Origin: Neptuniibacter sp. UBA6509
GTDB lineage: Bacteria; Pseudomonadota; Gammaproteobacteria; Pseudomonadales; Balneatricaceae
Reading direction: 5' to 3'
DNA: 64,000 nucleotides
Assembly (NCBI GenBank): GCA_002435145.1
Contig: DJLT01000005.1
Span: forward strand, 1-64,000
In this document: positions 45,047-54,665 of the stretch, piece by piece
How the letters are laid out: each line of letters starts with the position of its first letter
Position numbering within the stretch: the first letter of the stretch is position 1
Position numbers and translations under genes: made by a program
The notes under the pieces: model-generated
Database searches by the model: none
What the model was told of the DNA's origin: nothing
What the model saw: only the letters and a program-made list of their open reading frames with translations

Positions 45047-46699
45047 ATGAGTCAATGCAAAATCATCACGGCAGAGCAAGCCGCCGACCAGATCCAATCA
45101 AATGATATGATCGTTACAGGCGGCTTCATTGGTATTGGATTCGCAGAGACTCTCGCCAAAGCGATAGAGAAACGCTTCTTGGAGCAAGGCCAACCCAATA
45201 ATTTAAGTCTTCTTTACGCTGCCGGCCAAGGAGATGCTCAAACCCGTGGACTTAATCACTTTGGTCACGAAGGGATGATAAGACGCGTTATTGGCGGACA
45301 CTGGGGGCTTGCACCCTCCTTAGGCAAACTTGCCATCGACAATAAGATCGAAGCCTATAATTTACCTCAAGGCGTTATCTGCCATATGTTTCGTGATATT
45401 GCTGCAGGTAAGCCAGGCACACTCACCTGCGTGGGGCTTAACACGTTTGTCGATCCTAGATTTGAAGGCGGTAAAATAAATGTCCGCTCGGAGGAGGAGC
45501 TAGTTCAACTGCTCGACATAAACGGTCAAGAATGCTTGCTGTATAAGCACTTCCCTCTCAATATAGCCCTTCTGCGAGGTACTACTGCGGATAAGAGCGG
45601 CAATATATCAATGGAACGAGAAGCCCTACCTCTCGATTCATTAGCCATTGCTCAAGCAGTAAAGAACAGCGGAGGAAAAGTATTTGTACAAGTTGAACAG
45701 GTCACAGACCAACACCTTCTAACCCCAGATCGAATCCGCATTCCAGGCATTCTGGTTGATCATGTCATCATTTCTGAACCTGAAGATCACCCGCAGACAT
45801 TTGCAGAAAGCTTTAACCCCGCTTATACCGGCCAAATAAGAGCAACACCTGAACAAGAGAGTATCACTGAGCTGGACGCACGAAAAATCATCGCGCGTCG
45901 AGCGCTTATGGACCTGCAAAAGAATTCCGTCGTAAATTTAGGCATTGGCATGCCAGAAATGATCGCAGCCGTTGCTGCTGAAGAGGGTAAAATCAACGAT
46001 TTTACTCTCACCGTAGAGCCAGGTGGAATCGGCGGACAGCCGGCCAGCGGTCTTAGCTTTGGAGCGGTAAGCAATGCTGAAGCAGTAGTCGATCAACCTG
46101 CCCAGTTTGATTTTTATGATGGTGGAGGCCTAGACCAAGCCTTTTTAGGCCTTGCTGAAACCTGCCCCGAGGGGCATGTCAACGTGAGCAAATTTGGTTC
46201 TAAGCTCGCTGGGGCTGGCGGTTTTATTAACATCACACAGAACACTCAGGATATATATTTTCTCGGGACATTTACCTCAGGAAAACAAGAGATTCAAATT
46301 AGTGATGGTAAGCTAACAATTATCAGCAACGGCAAACTTAAGAAATTCAAAAAACAAGTTCAACAGATCACGTTCAACGGCGAATATGCGACACAATGCC
46401 GCCAGAAAGTCACCTTCATCACAGAACGCGCAGTATTCAAGCTAACAGCAAAAGGGTTGCTATTAACTGAAATAGCACCCGGCTTAGATCTTCAAAAAGA
46501 TATTTTAGACCAGATGGATTTCGTGCCATTAATTGATGATGATTTAACGCCGATGGACTCCCGACTTTTTCACAACAAACCGATGCGTCTAGAACACCCT
46601 GGCAGCCGTTCCATGCAGCATATGCGAGCACTCATGAAAAAAGTCCTAGAAAAATCAGCACCCAATAACCCTATATTGGAAACAAAAGCGATCAGTTAA
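45047..46699 (+). CDS. Acyl-CoA:acetate/3-ketoacid CoA-transferase (YdiF/propionate CoA-transferase family)
   Basis: 550 aa class I CoA-transferase with alpha and beta halves fused. It moves CoA between acyl-CoA and short-chain or 3-keto acids by a glutamyl-CoA intermediate. N-terminal GGFIGIGFAE is the CoA-binding glycine-rich start; the catalytic Glu in TVEPGGIGG calculates to E324. A sigma54 promoter and its activator gene are directly upstream, so expression is probably induced by its substrate. Followed by a terminator. The exact acid pair cannot be read from the sequence. Confidence 0.88.
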   Translation: MSQCKIITAEQAADQIQSNDMIVTGGFIGIGFAETLAKAIEKRFLEQGQPNNLSLLYAAGQGDAQTRGLNHFGHEGMIRRVIGGHWGLAPSLGKLAIDNKIEAYNLPQGVICHMFRDIAAGKPGTLTCVGLNTFVDPRFEGGKINVRSEEELVQLLDINGQECLLYKHFPLNIALLRGTTADKSGNISMEREALPLDSLAIAQAVKNSGGKVFVQVEQVTDQHLLTPDRIRIPGILVDHVIISEPEDHPQTFAESFNPAYTGQIRATPEQESITELDARKIIARRALMDLQKNSVVNLGIGMPEMIAAVAAEEGKINDFTLTVEPGGIGGQPASGLSFGAVSNAEAVVDQPAQFDFYDGGGLDQAFLGLAETCPEGHVNVSKFGSKLAGAGGFINITQNTQDIYFLGTFTSGKQEIQISDGKLTIISNGKLKKFKKQVQQITFNGEYATQCRQKVTFITERAVFKLTAKGLLLTEIAPGLDLQKDILDQMDFVPLIDDDLTPMDSRLFHNKPMRLEHPGSRSMQHMRALMKKVLEKSAPNNPILETKAIS

Positions 46700-46723
46700 C
46701 GCAAAATGTAAGCTCATACATAG

Positions 46724-46760
46724 AGCCTAAACGACTACAGCAAATCCTTTAGGCTTTATC
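46724..46760 (+). terminator. Terminator of the CoA-transferase gene
   Basis: Arms AGCCTAAA/TTTAGGCT followed by a short T stretch, 25 bp after the stop. Confidence 0.6.
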
Positions 46761-46777
46761 GCCCCTCCATCCGAGAA

Positions 46778-46840
46778 GGTGCATCAACACTTATCTATCT
46801 AACGCAGTGCGGCGTTATTGTGCACAAGATAAGAGGCACC
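46778..46840. repeat. Nested inverted repeat
   Basis: Three concentric pairs: GGTGC/GCACC (46778 and 46836), CTTATCT/AGATAAG (46790 and 46827) and AACGC/GCGTT (46801 and 46812). Together they could fold as one interrupted stem-loop of about 63 nt. It has no coding potential and directly precedes a second inverted repeat. Confidence 0.5.
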
Positions 46841-46848
46841 TGATTAAA

Positions 46849-46965
46849 AAAGTAGCGTAGAAAATTCAAACACTTTTTGCTTTGCTGGCTTTGATTGCAG
46901 AGTATTCAAAAAACATTTGGATTGATACTTAGCTCGAACGCGGAGCATATCCCTACGCTACTTTC
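46849..46965. repeat. 117-bp segment bounded by perfect 12-bp inverted repeats
   Basis: AAAGTAGCGTAG at 46849-46860 and its exact complement CTACGCTACTTT at 46954-46965. The size and terminal inverted repeats resemble a small MITE or decayed element. No target-site duplication is visible and there is no reading frame. The rest of the 46700-47089 gap holds a short hairpin at about 46974-47003 (TTTAAGAGAATC/GATTCTTTAAA) just before the AEC gene. Confidence 0.5.
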
Positions 46966-47089
46966 TCGGGTGGTTTAAGAGAATCATAGGCCCGATTCTT
47001 TAAATAAAACTTTGTGTAACCCCATCTCCACTAAGGCACAGTTGAGCCCTTATGCTAAAATAGCATCTCATCAAGACGAGATACCTTCT

Positions 47090-48046
47090 GTGGAACTCTA
47101 CTTAAACTCCCTTAGCTTTACCGCCAATATTGTAGCCCCAATCTTTTTTATCGTTTTTTTAGGCTACTTGTTAAAACGTATGCATATTATTGATGATAAT
47201 TTTATTAATACCGCATCAAAGTTGGTATTTGTCATCACCCTACCCGCATTGGTTTTCATGTCGATCTCAAGGACTGATTTTCATGCGGTATTTAACCCTG
47301 AACAGCTCGGGTTTGTTTTTATCAGCATCCTGATATTTTTTATTGGGTTATGGGTCATCGGCAAATACTGGATCAAGCAACCCCAAGACTTAGGCGTGTT
47401 TATCCAAGGGGGGTTCCGGAGTAATTATGGAATTATTGGGCTAGCTGTCAGCTATAATCTCTTTTCTGATTCAGGTTTAGCACAAGCATCTTTACTACTC
47501 GCACTTGTCATCCCCCTATTTAACGTTCTATCCATTATAGCGCTCGCCTTGCCGGCCAAAAAAACCGGCGTCTCAAGCTTTAGCAGCACTGTATTTGAGA
47601 TTGTAAAAAACCCTCTCATTATCGCAGTATTACTCGCATTACCTTTCTCCTATTTTGACTTTCAATTACCTGAAGTCGCCGAGAAAACCGGTCGTTACTT
47701 TGCCAATCTAACCCTACCACTTGCCCTATTAGCGATAGGTGGATCACTCAACCTCGCAAGCTTAAGAAGCACTTCCGCACACGCAACCTGGGCCACGATC
47801 AGCAAACTGATATTAATGCCACTGATCCTAACGTTCGCTGCATGGAGCTATGGATTCAAAGGCCAAGACTTGGCAATGCTTATGATACTGTTTGGCTGCC
47901 CAACCGCAGCCGCGAGCTTTGTGATGGCCAAAGGAATGGGAGGTAACGCTGAATTAGCCGCAAACATTATTTTAATGACGACTCTAGGCTCAGTACTCAC
48001 TCTCAGCGCAGGAATCTATTTGTTGCGTGTTACGGCCGTGATTTAA
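47090..48046 (+). CDS. AEC-family (auxin efflux carrier-like) transporter
   Basis: 318 aa integral membrane protein with about ten helices in the 5+5 AEC/BASS-type layout (IVAPIFFIVFLGYLL, GFVFISILIFFIGLWVIG, GGFRSNYGIIGLAV, GCPTAAASFVMAKGMGG). I prefer the GTG at 47090, which starts just before TM1; the frame is open to a GTG at 47012, but that 26-residue extension lacks hydrophobicity. Bacterial AEC proteins carry malonate or other carboxylates. With the CoA-transferase upstream, an organic acid is a reasonable guess, although a terminator and repeats separate the two. Confidence 0.83.
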   Translation: MELYLNSLSFTANIVAPIFFIVFLGYLLKRMHIIDDNFINTASKLVFVITLPALVFMSISRTDFHAVFNPEQLGFVFISILIFFIGLWVIGKYWIKQPQDLGVFIQGGFRSNYGIIGLAVSYNLFSDSGLAQASLLLALVIPLFNVLSIIALALPAKKTGVSSFSSTVFEIVKNPLIIAVLLALPFSYFDFQLPEVAEKTGRYFANLTLPLALLAIGGSLNLASLRSTSAHATWATISKLILMPLILTFAAWSYGFKGQDLAMLMILFGCPTAAASFVMAKGMGGNAELAANIILMTTLGSVLTLSAGIYLLRVTAVI

Positions 48047-48070
48047 TCGGCCTTAGCACTAAGAGCAAAA

Positions 48071-48775
48071 TCAATTCGAAGTAGTACAAGAGCTCTCTTC
48101 CACTGAGGATAAATAGTGCTGCAGATTAGTATGCTCTGTCGTTTCAAAAAAACGAGAGAGTGGGGATAACTTTTGTATTCTATCCAATCTAAACATTCGA
48201 TAGTCGTTGCGCAATTCACACCATGCAACAAGCGTCCAAACCGCACCCCAGTAGAACAAACCTAAGGGCCACAATGCTCGTGTTGAAGCTTGCCCATCTT
48301 CACGGCGATATTCAATTTCAATGACCGTCTGATTTTTAATTGTATCCCTAAGCTCATCGCTGTACTTAGCACTCCAGCTGCGATTAAATCCAGGCACTAG
48401 TATCCACTCTGGAGCTAAAGTGTACTGCTGATTTAACGACTCGGGGAGAGCTGCACGCACTTTATCTAATACCCTTCCCGCAGCATGACCTATCCGTGTA
48501 TCACTGCACCCTTGAACCATTCTTACGCCCAAAAGCAACGCCTCAAGCTCCTCCTCATCGAACATCAAAGGCGGAAGATGGAATTCCGGGCGTAAGCGAT
48601 AACCCACACCCGCTTCCCCTTCGACCGGAACACCAGAAAGCGAAAGCGCTTGAATATCCCGATAAATAGTCCGCTCCGAGACCTCTAATGCATCAGCTAA
48701 GCTTTTAGCTGTCAGCACCGAGCGCCGCCCTCGAAGCAGGGTTAATATCTGAAACAAACGCTCCGCTTTTCTCAT
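48071..48775 (-). CDS. YafY-type HTH/WYL-domain transcriptional regulator
   Basis: 234 aa. N-terminal DeoR-like HTH (ERLFQILTLLRG...SLADALEVSERTIYRDIQAL) and a C-terminal WYL domain (about 140-215, IEIEYRREDGQ, PLGLFYWGAVWTLVAWCE, FRLDRI). WYL regulators sense small ligands or nucleic acids. The start overlaps the stop of the ABM-domain gene by one base (TAATG), so they form an operon and the regulator probably controls it. Confidence 0.88.
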   Translation of the reverse strand: MRKAERLFQILTLLRGRRSVLTAKSLADALEVSERTIYRDIQALSLSGVPVEGEAGVGYRLRPEFHLPPLMFDEEELEALLLGVRMVQGCSDTRIGHAAGRVLDKVRAALPESLNQQYTLAPEWILVPGFNRSWSAKYSDELRDTIKNQTVIEIEYRREDGQASTRALWPLGLFYWGAVWTLVAWCELRNDYRMFRLDRIQKLSPLSRFFETTEHTNLQHYLSSVEESSCTTSN

Positions 48776-49101
48776 TAGACGCCTTCTGCTATTTCACAAC
48801 TCATCATCTCTGTATTAACGGGCATATGCCGCATAAAACAGCTATCCATATCAATTAACTGACAAAGCTCTTTACCTATGTCTGCAGTCAAAAACTCTTC
48901 CCCTGCTTTTTTAGCCGCGTCCATGTTTTCCCAGTAGACAATATCAAACCACTGATCCGCATCATCCTGACTCAGGGAACGGTATAAAAAACCAGGCTGG
49001 GCTTTAACAAAAGCGTTCACACCCTCATTGGTCGCTTCTAACTCTTTTGGCGCCACTCCCTGCTTCAAACGATACGTTACCATCTCTACTACTGTCGTCA
49101 T
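48775..49101 (-). CDS. Antibiotic biosynthesis monooxygenase (ABM)-domain protein
   Basis: 108 aa ferredoxin-like fold: VVEMVTYRLKQGVAPKELEA, GFLYRSLSQDDADQWFDIVYWENMDAA spread over two strands. Such small proteins are cofactor-free oxygenases, haem-degrading enzymes or simple dimeric barrels. An AAGGAG-like site lies before the ATG. First gene of a two-gene unit with the YafY-type regulator. Substrate unknown. Confidence 0.78.
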   Translation of the reverse strand: MTTVVEMVTYRLKQGVAPKELEATNEGVNAFVKAQPGFLYRSLSQDDADQWFDIVYWENMDAAKKAGEEFLTADIGKELCQLIDMDSCFMRHMPVNTEMMSCEIAEGV

Positions 49102-49221
49102 GTTATTTCTCCTTGGCTAATTAAATAAGACAGCAGCAATGCTAAACTAGCCCTACTGACAGCATCATGTCAGTAGTGTTTGACTTAACCCTTTCATCTG
49201 ACGAAAAAGGCCCTATCCAAT

Positions 49222-49809
49222 ATGTTAACGCTATTCAAAAATGACAGACTGGCCAAAGCATACCAAGCCATATTGACAGATGATCAGGACAAGTTACTTA
49301 AACAGCTTAAGAAGATCAAAAAAGAAGATATAGACAAACCAACCTCAGAAGAAACACCCGGACTGATTGAAGCCTGTATCCAGCAGCAAAAACCTAAGCT
49401 TCTAAACTTAGTTTTAAAGCATGGCGCAGCGCCATCAGGCATTGGACTAGATAACACACCTTACGCAATAATCGCCATCCAGAAAGATGAGAGCTTGGCA
49501 CTGCTTGGCGAACTTCTAAAAGCGGGTAACGAAGAAGACAAGAACCATCTATTAGATCAATGTTTTGAGCACTGCCCTGCTACACAACGGATGCTACATA
49601 TAGCCTTACTACTTCAATACGGGGCTGAAATAGATCAACAAATATTAATCAAAGCGCTTGAATTGGGGGAGCTACCTCTTATTCACTTCCTGATAAATTC
49701 CGGGGCAGAGCTTCCAGAAAACCAGTCAAACGATAACATCAGTAAAGCAGCGTTTGAGTATGCAAAAAAGTGTGCGGCAGATCTTGAGATAAGAAAAATG
49801 TTTCTCTAG
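49222..49809 (+). CDS. Ankyrin-repeat-like protein
   Basis: 195 aa, cytoplasmic and helical. Degenerate ankyrin-type units are visible (TPGLIEACIQQQKPKLLNLVL, LLQYGAEIDQQILIKALE, GELPLIHFLINSGAELPE). Probably a protein-binding module; partner unknown. Divergent from the ABM gene. Followed by a short minisatellite. Confidence 0.7.
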   Translation: MLTLFKNDRLAKAYQAILTDDQDKLLKQLKKIKKEDIDKPTSEETPGLIEACIQQQKPKLLNLVLKHGAAPSGIGLDNTPYAIIAIQKDESLALLGELLKAGNEEDKNHLLDQCFEHCPATQRMLHIALLLQYGAEIDQQILIKALELGELPLIHFLINSGAELPENQSNDNISKAAFEYAKKCAADLEIRKMFL

Positions 49810-49831
49810 AAATAAACCGAAAGCCCATAGC

Positions 49832-49906
49832 CACTCAAAAAAATCACTAAAAAGAAGCACTGAAAAAAAGGAGTCACTGAAATAAAGGAGCCACTGAGAA
49901 AAGATT
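49832..49906. repeat. Short tandem minisatellite
   Basis: Five imperfect units beginning CACT(G)A at 49832, 49845, 49858, 49875 and 49892. The best two are 17 bp (CACTGAAAAAAAGGAGT and CACTGAAATAAAGGAGC). It lies in the gap between two convergent genes. Confidence 0.65.
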
Positions 49907-50330
49907 AAGCGGGCGTTTTTATCGCAAGCGCAGGAATATCTATCTTTGGGCACCGATCCATAACCACAGTTAAACCGTCTTTCATTGCCCGCTCTTCAGC
50001 TTGATGATCAATCACACCCAATTGCAACCATACAGCCTTAGCCCCTATAGCAATTGCCTCATCCACAGACTCACCTGCTACATCACTATTTCGAAAGATA
50101 TCCACCATATCAATAGGCGTCTCCACTTCAGCTAACGTTGCCTTTACCACTTCCCCATGCAAACGTTCACCAGCCAGCATCGGATTTACAGGAATCACTT
50201 TATAGCCACACTGCTGCAAATACGCCATCACTCGATAGCTTGCTCGCTGAGGCTTTTTGCTTGCACCAACCAAAGCGATCGTTGCTACATTTTCTAAAAG
50301 CTCACGTACAATTTGATCGCTACTCATCAT
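49905..50330 (-). CDS. yccU: CoA-binding protein, YccU type
   Basis: 141 aa Rossmann-fold CoA-binding domain protein (IALVGASKKPQRASYRVMAYL, VIPVNPMLAGERLHGE, KAVWLQLGVIDHQAEE). The family is widespread and of unclear function. Its start overlaps the moeB stop by 11 nt, so the two are coupled. In Pseudomonas murI often follows moeB; here this gene does. Confidence 0.87.
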   Translation of the reverse strand: MMSSDQIVRELLENVATIALVGASKKPQRASYRVMAYLQQCGYKVIPVNPMLAGERLHGEVVKATLAEVETPIDMVDIFRNSDVAGESVDEAIAIGAKAVWLQLGVIDHQAEERAMKDGLTVVMDRCPKIDIPALAIKTPA

Positions 50331-51102
50331 TCGATACCTGATGAGCAGCCATTGCGTCCGGAGAACAAACTGAGCAGTGAGGATCTTTTCTCAATTTTAA
50401 CGTACGCCAATCCATTGTCTTTGCATCCAGCAACATTAGCCTCCCCACTAAACTGTCACCCACTGAAGCTAAAACTTTAAGCGCCTCCATTGCCTGTATA
50501 GATCCAATAATGCCCACCAGCGGAGATAAGACACCGGATTCAGAGCAGGTCAACGCTTCATCACTGCCCTCTTTATAAAGACACTGGTAACAAGGGGATT
50601 CTTGCTTCAATGGATCATATACAGCCACCTGCCCCTCCATCCGAATAGCCGCGCCTGAGACTAAGGGTTTTTTATGCCTAAAACAGGCACGATTGATAGC
50701 AAATCTTGTGGTGAAGTTATCGGTACAATCAACAACTAAATCAACCGTAGCGATCAAACGCTGCAAAGCATCCTCATCTAGACGATCGTAGATAGATCGC
50801 ACACGGATATCAGGATTTAATGAAGCAATCGTATTTCGTGCAGAGTCAACTTTAGCCTGACCTATGCGTTTATGGTTGTGGGCGATTTGACGCTGTAAGT
50901 TAGACAGTTCAACTTCATCATCATCCAATAAGACAAGCTCACCTACACCCGCTGCGGCCAAATACATTGCCACAGGGCTGCCTAATCCACCTAATCCAAT
51001 AATTAGAACCGTAGAGTTCAACCACGTCTCTTGCCCATTGATATCCACATCCGGCAACATAATTTGACGACTGTAACGTAATAACTGCTCATCATTCAGC
51101 AT
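50320..51102 (-). CDS. moeB: Molybdopterin-synthase adenylyltransferase (MoeB/ThiF family)
   Basis: 260 aa E1-like enzyme that adenylates the C terminus of MoaD or ThiS. ATP-binding GLGGLGSPVAMYLA, catalytic Asp region DCTDNF, and zinc-binding Cys pairs CYQC and CSVC near the end. The ATG at 51102 has GGAG at 8 nt; a GTG four codons earlier (51114) is possible. Position hemA-prfA-prmC-moeB is conserved in gammaproteobacteria. Confidence 0.9.
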   Translation of the reverse strand: MLNDEQLLRYSRQIMLPDVDINGQETWLNSTVLIIGLGGLGSPVAMYLAAAGVGELVLLDDDEVELSNLQRQIAHNHKRIGQAKVDSARNTIASLNPDIRVRSIYDRLDEDALQRLIATVDLVVDCTDNFTTRFAINRACFRHKKPLVSGAAIRMEGQVAVYDPLKQESPCYQCLYKEGSDEALTCSESGVLSPLVGIIGSIQAMEALKVLASVGDSLVGRLMLLDAKTMDWRTLKLRKDPHCSVCSPDAMAAHQVSNDE

Positions 51103-51160
51103 CAAACTCTCCACAACTTTATCAATTCAAAAATTAAACATTGCTCTTTCAAGCGTGTAC

Positions 51161-51997
51161 TTACTTACCTGCCAACCAGCGTCCAAAGGTAACGCGATCA
51201 TTACCGCCATAATCTTTAACGGTCTCGACATTGCTAAAACCTAAATAAGCCAACAGCTCACGACAGCGTTCGCCTTGATCAAATCCATGCTCAAACAGCA
51301 AAACACCATTAGGAAGCAAATAATCCCGCGCTTGCTGACTAATCAACTCAATATCCGCCATACCTGAATTTTCAGCAGTTAATGCCGATAAGGGCTCAAA
51401 CCGCACATCCCCAGACTGAAGGTGAGGATCAGCTGGATCAATATAAGGGGGATTACTAACAATTAGATCGTATTTACCTGAGTGGGGTTCAAACCAGCTA
51501 CCTGCCACTACCTGAACATTATCCAGTTTTAACTTCTGCCGATTCCTTTCAGCCAACGCCGCCGCATCGGGAATAAAATCCGAAGCAATAATCTGCCACT
51601 TAGGGCGTTCCCACGCAAGCGCCAGCGCTATTGCACCCGTTCCTGTACCAAGATCAGCAACCCGAGCCTCATTTTGCACACAAAGCGCTAACGCCTGCTC
51701 AACAAGCGCCTCAGTATCAGGCCTAGGGATCAGTGTCTGAGGTGAAACCTCTAAGTCAAAATCCCAAAAACCACGACTACCTAAAATATGAGCAACCGGT
51801 TCGCCATTAGACCTACGAGAAATTAATTGCTTAAGCGCTGTTTCTACGTCTTTATCTAACTCTTTATCTGGCCAGGTAAAAAGATAGCTACTTGGTTTTT
51901 TTAATAGATGACACAACATCATCTCTACATCTAATGCAGCGCTTTCAGATTTTGATTCTAACTGCTTATACAGCGCAAGAGCCTGCTGAATCTGCAT
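51161..51997 (-). CDS. prmC: Release factor glutamine methyltransferase
   Basis: Methylates the Gln of the GGQ motif in release factors, including the product of the preceding prfA. 278 aa with the substrate-binding N-terminal helices, SAM motif DLGTGTGAIALALA and catalytic SNPPYI. Same-strand neighbour of prfA as in most proteobacteria. Confidence 0.95.
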   Translation of the reverse strand: MQIQQALALYKQLESKSESAALDVEMMLCHLLKKPSSYLFTWPDKELDKDVETALKQLISRRSNGEPVAHILGSRGFWDFDLEVSPQTLIPRPDTEALVEQALALCVQNEARVADLGTGTGAIALALAWERPKWQIIASDFIPDAAALAERNRQKLKLDNVQVVAGSWFEPHSGKYDLIVSNPPYIDPADPHLQSGDVRFEPLSALTAENSGMADIELISQQARDYLLPNGVLLFEHGFDQGERCRELLAYLGFSNVETVKDYGGNDRVTFGRWLAGK

Positions 51998-52052
51998 TGC
52001 TATAATCCTTAATCACCCAGATAAAGAAAAGGACCTTACGGCCCTTTAATTT

Positions 52053-53141
52053 TTAACTCTCTTCAGAAAGTGCGCCTAGCTGCTCTGCCTGATACTCCTG
52101 CAGCATTGGCTCAACCACATGCTGCAACTCACCACTGATAATCTCTTGCAGTTTATACAGAGTTAAATTAATTCGATGATCCGTTACTCGGCCCTGTGGA
52201 TAATTATAGGTTCTGATTCGTTCAGAACGGTCACCACTACCAACCAAACTCTTACGAGTACTCGCCATCTCTGCTGCATTGCGCTCATCTTCAGCCGCTT
52301 GTAAACGCGATGCTAGTAATGACATCGCTTTAGCGCGGTTCTTATGCTGCGAACGCTCTTCCTGACACTCAACCACTACGCCGGTTGGAATATGCGTAAG
52401 ACGGATCGCCGAGTCGGTTTTGTTGACGTGCTGACCACCCGCTCCGGATGCTCGGAACGTATCAACACGCAGATCGCCTTTATTAATTTCAATATCAGCA
52501 GACTCATCCATCTCCGGCATGATCGCCACCGTACAAGCAGACGTATGCACTCGACCTTGAGATTCCGTTTCAGGAACACGCTGAACACGATGCGCGCCTG
52601 ACTCAAATTTGAGTTTTGAATATACATCAGTACCGACAATACGGGAGATAACTTCTTTATATCCGCCATGATCACCGTCGTTGACACTAACGACTTCAAC
52701 ACGCCAGCCTTGTACTTCCGCATAACGGGAATACATACGGAACAGATCACCAGCAAAGATAGCCGCTTCATCACCACCAGTACCCGCGCGCACTTCCAAG
52801 AACACATTGCGCGAATCATTAGGGTCTTTAGGCAACAATAGGATTTCTAAATCCGCTTCCAAGCCTTCGATACGCGCTTTAATACCAGGATACTCTTCCT
52901 TCGCCATCTCACGCATATCCGGATCAGAATCCGTCATCATCTCTTCTGCTTCTGTTAGATCAGAAGAAGCTTCATTGAATGCAGCAAAAGCTTGAACCAC
53001 TGGCTCTAGTTCTGAATACTCTTTAGAGTAATCACGAAATTTATTCTGATCCGAGATCACATCCGGATCAGACAATAAAGCGGCAAGCTCTTCGTAACGA
53101 TCACTGAGCTTTTCAAGCTTAAAAACTATTGATTCTTTCAT
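52053..53141 (-). CDS. prfA: Peptide chain release factor 1
   Basis: 362 aa RF1. GGQ catalytic motif in [13 protein letters not shown], recognition region with [15 protein letters not shown], and the PCRF domain in the N-terminal half. Terminates at UAA and UAG. Its ATG overlaps the hemA stop by 4 nt (ATGA), giving coupling. Confidence 0.97.
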   Translation of the reverse strand: MKESIVFKLEKLSDRYEELAALLSDPDVISDQNKFRDYSKEYSELEPVVQAFAAFNEASSDLTEAEEMMTDSDPDMREMAKEEYPGIKARIEGLEADLEILLLPKDPNDSRNVFLEVRAGTGGDEAAIFAGDLFRMYSRYAEVQGWRVEVVSVNDGDHGGYKEVISRIVGTDVYSKLKFESGAHRVQRVPETESQGRVHTSACTVAIMPEMDESADIEINKGDLRVDTFRASGAGGQHVNKTDSAIRLTHIPTGVVVECQEERSQHKNRAKAMSLLASRLQAAEDERNAAEMASTRKSLVGSGDRSERIRTYNYPQGRVTDHRINLTLYKLQEIISGELQHVVEPMLQEYQAEQLGALSEES

Positions 53142-54412
53142 CGTTTCTCATTTTTCTGATGATCTCCAAGCTGATGCAGCTCTTGCACCAACTCCAATAG
53201 ATCAGTACGACCTTCAGCACTTGCTTTACGCATTTGAATAGTCGGATGATGGAGCAACTTATTTGTCAGCCCACGCGCTAACATGGTTATAACTTCATCT
53301 GCGGGCTTGCCATTCGCGAGTTGCTTAAGCGCTTTTTCTAATTCTTGATCACGGGTCGATTCCGCCTGACTACGAAATGTTGTCAGTAGATCAACCGCAT
53401 CAAGTGAGCGAAGCTGCCGCATGAAATCATGAGCACCAACTTCAACAATTTCTTCCGCTTGCCGAGCAGCATTCTCTCGACTTCGCTGATTTTCCTCAAT
53501 AACTTCCTTTAAGTCATCAACGGTATATAGATAAACATCGTCAAGTTCAGCAACCTGCGCTTCAATATCGCGCGGCACAGCAATATCTACCATAAAGATA
53601 GGACGATGCTTACGTTTCTTTAAAGCTGTTTCGACAGCCCCTTTTCCTAGAATAGGTAGCTGGCTTGCGGTTGAGGCGATCACAATATCGGCATCCCCTA
53701 ACGCTTCAGGAATATCGCCTAATAAAATAGCCTTACCGTTAAACTCTTCTGCTAATGTCAAAGCACGGCTTAACGTTCTATTTGCTACGGTCATATCTTG
53801 CACGCCCGCCTGAGACAAGTGGCGCGCTACTAACTCTATCGTTTCACCTGCGCCTATAAGCAGCGCTTTACTTCGTTTTAAATCCGAGAAAATATGCTGT
53901 GCTAAACTTACTGCGGCATAAGCAACAGAAACTGGATTTTCACCGATCGCTGTATCAGTACGAACCTGTTTTGCTACCGAGAAGGTCTGCTGAAACAATC
54001 GACCTAACCCTGCATTCACATGCCCATTTTCTTGCGACAAGCTATAAGCGGACTTTAACTGCCCCAAAATTTGAGGTTCGCCCAACACTAAAGAATCTAA
54101 ACCACTTGCGACCCTCATCATATGCCGAGCGGCTTCCTCATCCCAAAAAGCATATGAACACTTTTGTAACTCATCGGGATCCAATTGGTGATATTCGCCT
54201 AACCACTCTAATAAAGCGCGCGTACCTTCCAAACCCGCCGAACAATACAACTCGGTTCTGTTGCATGTTGACAGTATGGCGATCTCTTCTAAATTCGCAA
54301 AATCACGGGCAGCCAGCATCGCTTCCGTCAGTAATTCAGGGGCGAACGCAACGCGTTCACGCACCTCTACCGGAGCTGTTTTATGATTGATGCCTAATGC
54401 TAATAAAGCCAT
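53138..54412 (-). CDS. hemA: Glutamyl-tRNA reductase
   Basis: First committed step of tetrapyrrole synthesis by the C5 pathway: glutamyl-tRNA to glutamate-1-semialdehyde. 424 aa from ATG 54412 ([19 protein letters not shown], the family start); a GTG at 54424 is the alternative. Catalytic Cys in [14 protein letters not shown]-binding [14 protein letters not shown]-terminal dimerisation domain. First gene of the hemA-prfA-prmC-moeB-yccU run and divergent from the TPR lipoprotein gene. Confidence 0.96.
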   Translation of the reverse strand: MALLALGINHKTAPVEVRERVAFAPELLTEAMLAARDFANLEEIAILSTCNRTELYCSAGLEGTRALLEWLGEYHQLDPDELQKCSYAFWDEEAARHMMRVASGLDSLVLGEPQILGQLKSAYSLSQENGHVNAGLGRLFQQTFSVAKQVRTDTAIGENPVSVAYAAVSLAQHIFSDLKRSKALLIGAGETIELVARHLSQAGVQDMTVANRTLSRALTLAEEFNGKAILLGDIPEALGDADIVIASTASQLPILGKGAVETALKKRKHRPIFMVDIAVPRDIEAQVAELDDVYLYTVDDLKEVIEENQRSRENAARQAEEIVEVGAHDFMRQLRSLDAVDLLTTFRSQAESTRDQELEKALKQLANGKPADEVITMLARGLTNKLLHHPTIQMRKASAEGRTDLLELVQELHQLGDHQKNEKR

Positions 54413-54592
54413 TCTTTCCGCCACTACGACTTACAGCCATCGCTGTACAGTTGAACAAGTCAGCCTAAACTGACCCAAATAAGCGCGCTATGATACAACG
54501 CTTTGCCTCAAAGGTTAAAACACCGGGCCATAAATATGGGAACTTATCGCAATAAACAGCCCCTTATTACTATGTAAAACCTACTCAAGTAG

Positions 54593-54622
54593 CTGACAAG
54601 CCGTTATAGATTCAACTATAGT
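54593..54622 (+). promoter_or_regulatory. Sigma70 promoter of the TPR lipoprotein-lolB unit
   Basis: CTGACA-N18-TATAGT, five of six in each box, about 44 bp before the ATG at 54666. Confidence 0.55.
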
Positions 54623-54665
54623 GACCAAACAACCTCAGGGATGACAGAGACATTAGTGCGTTTTT

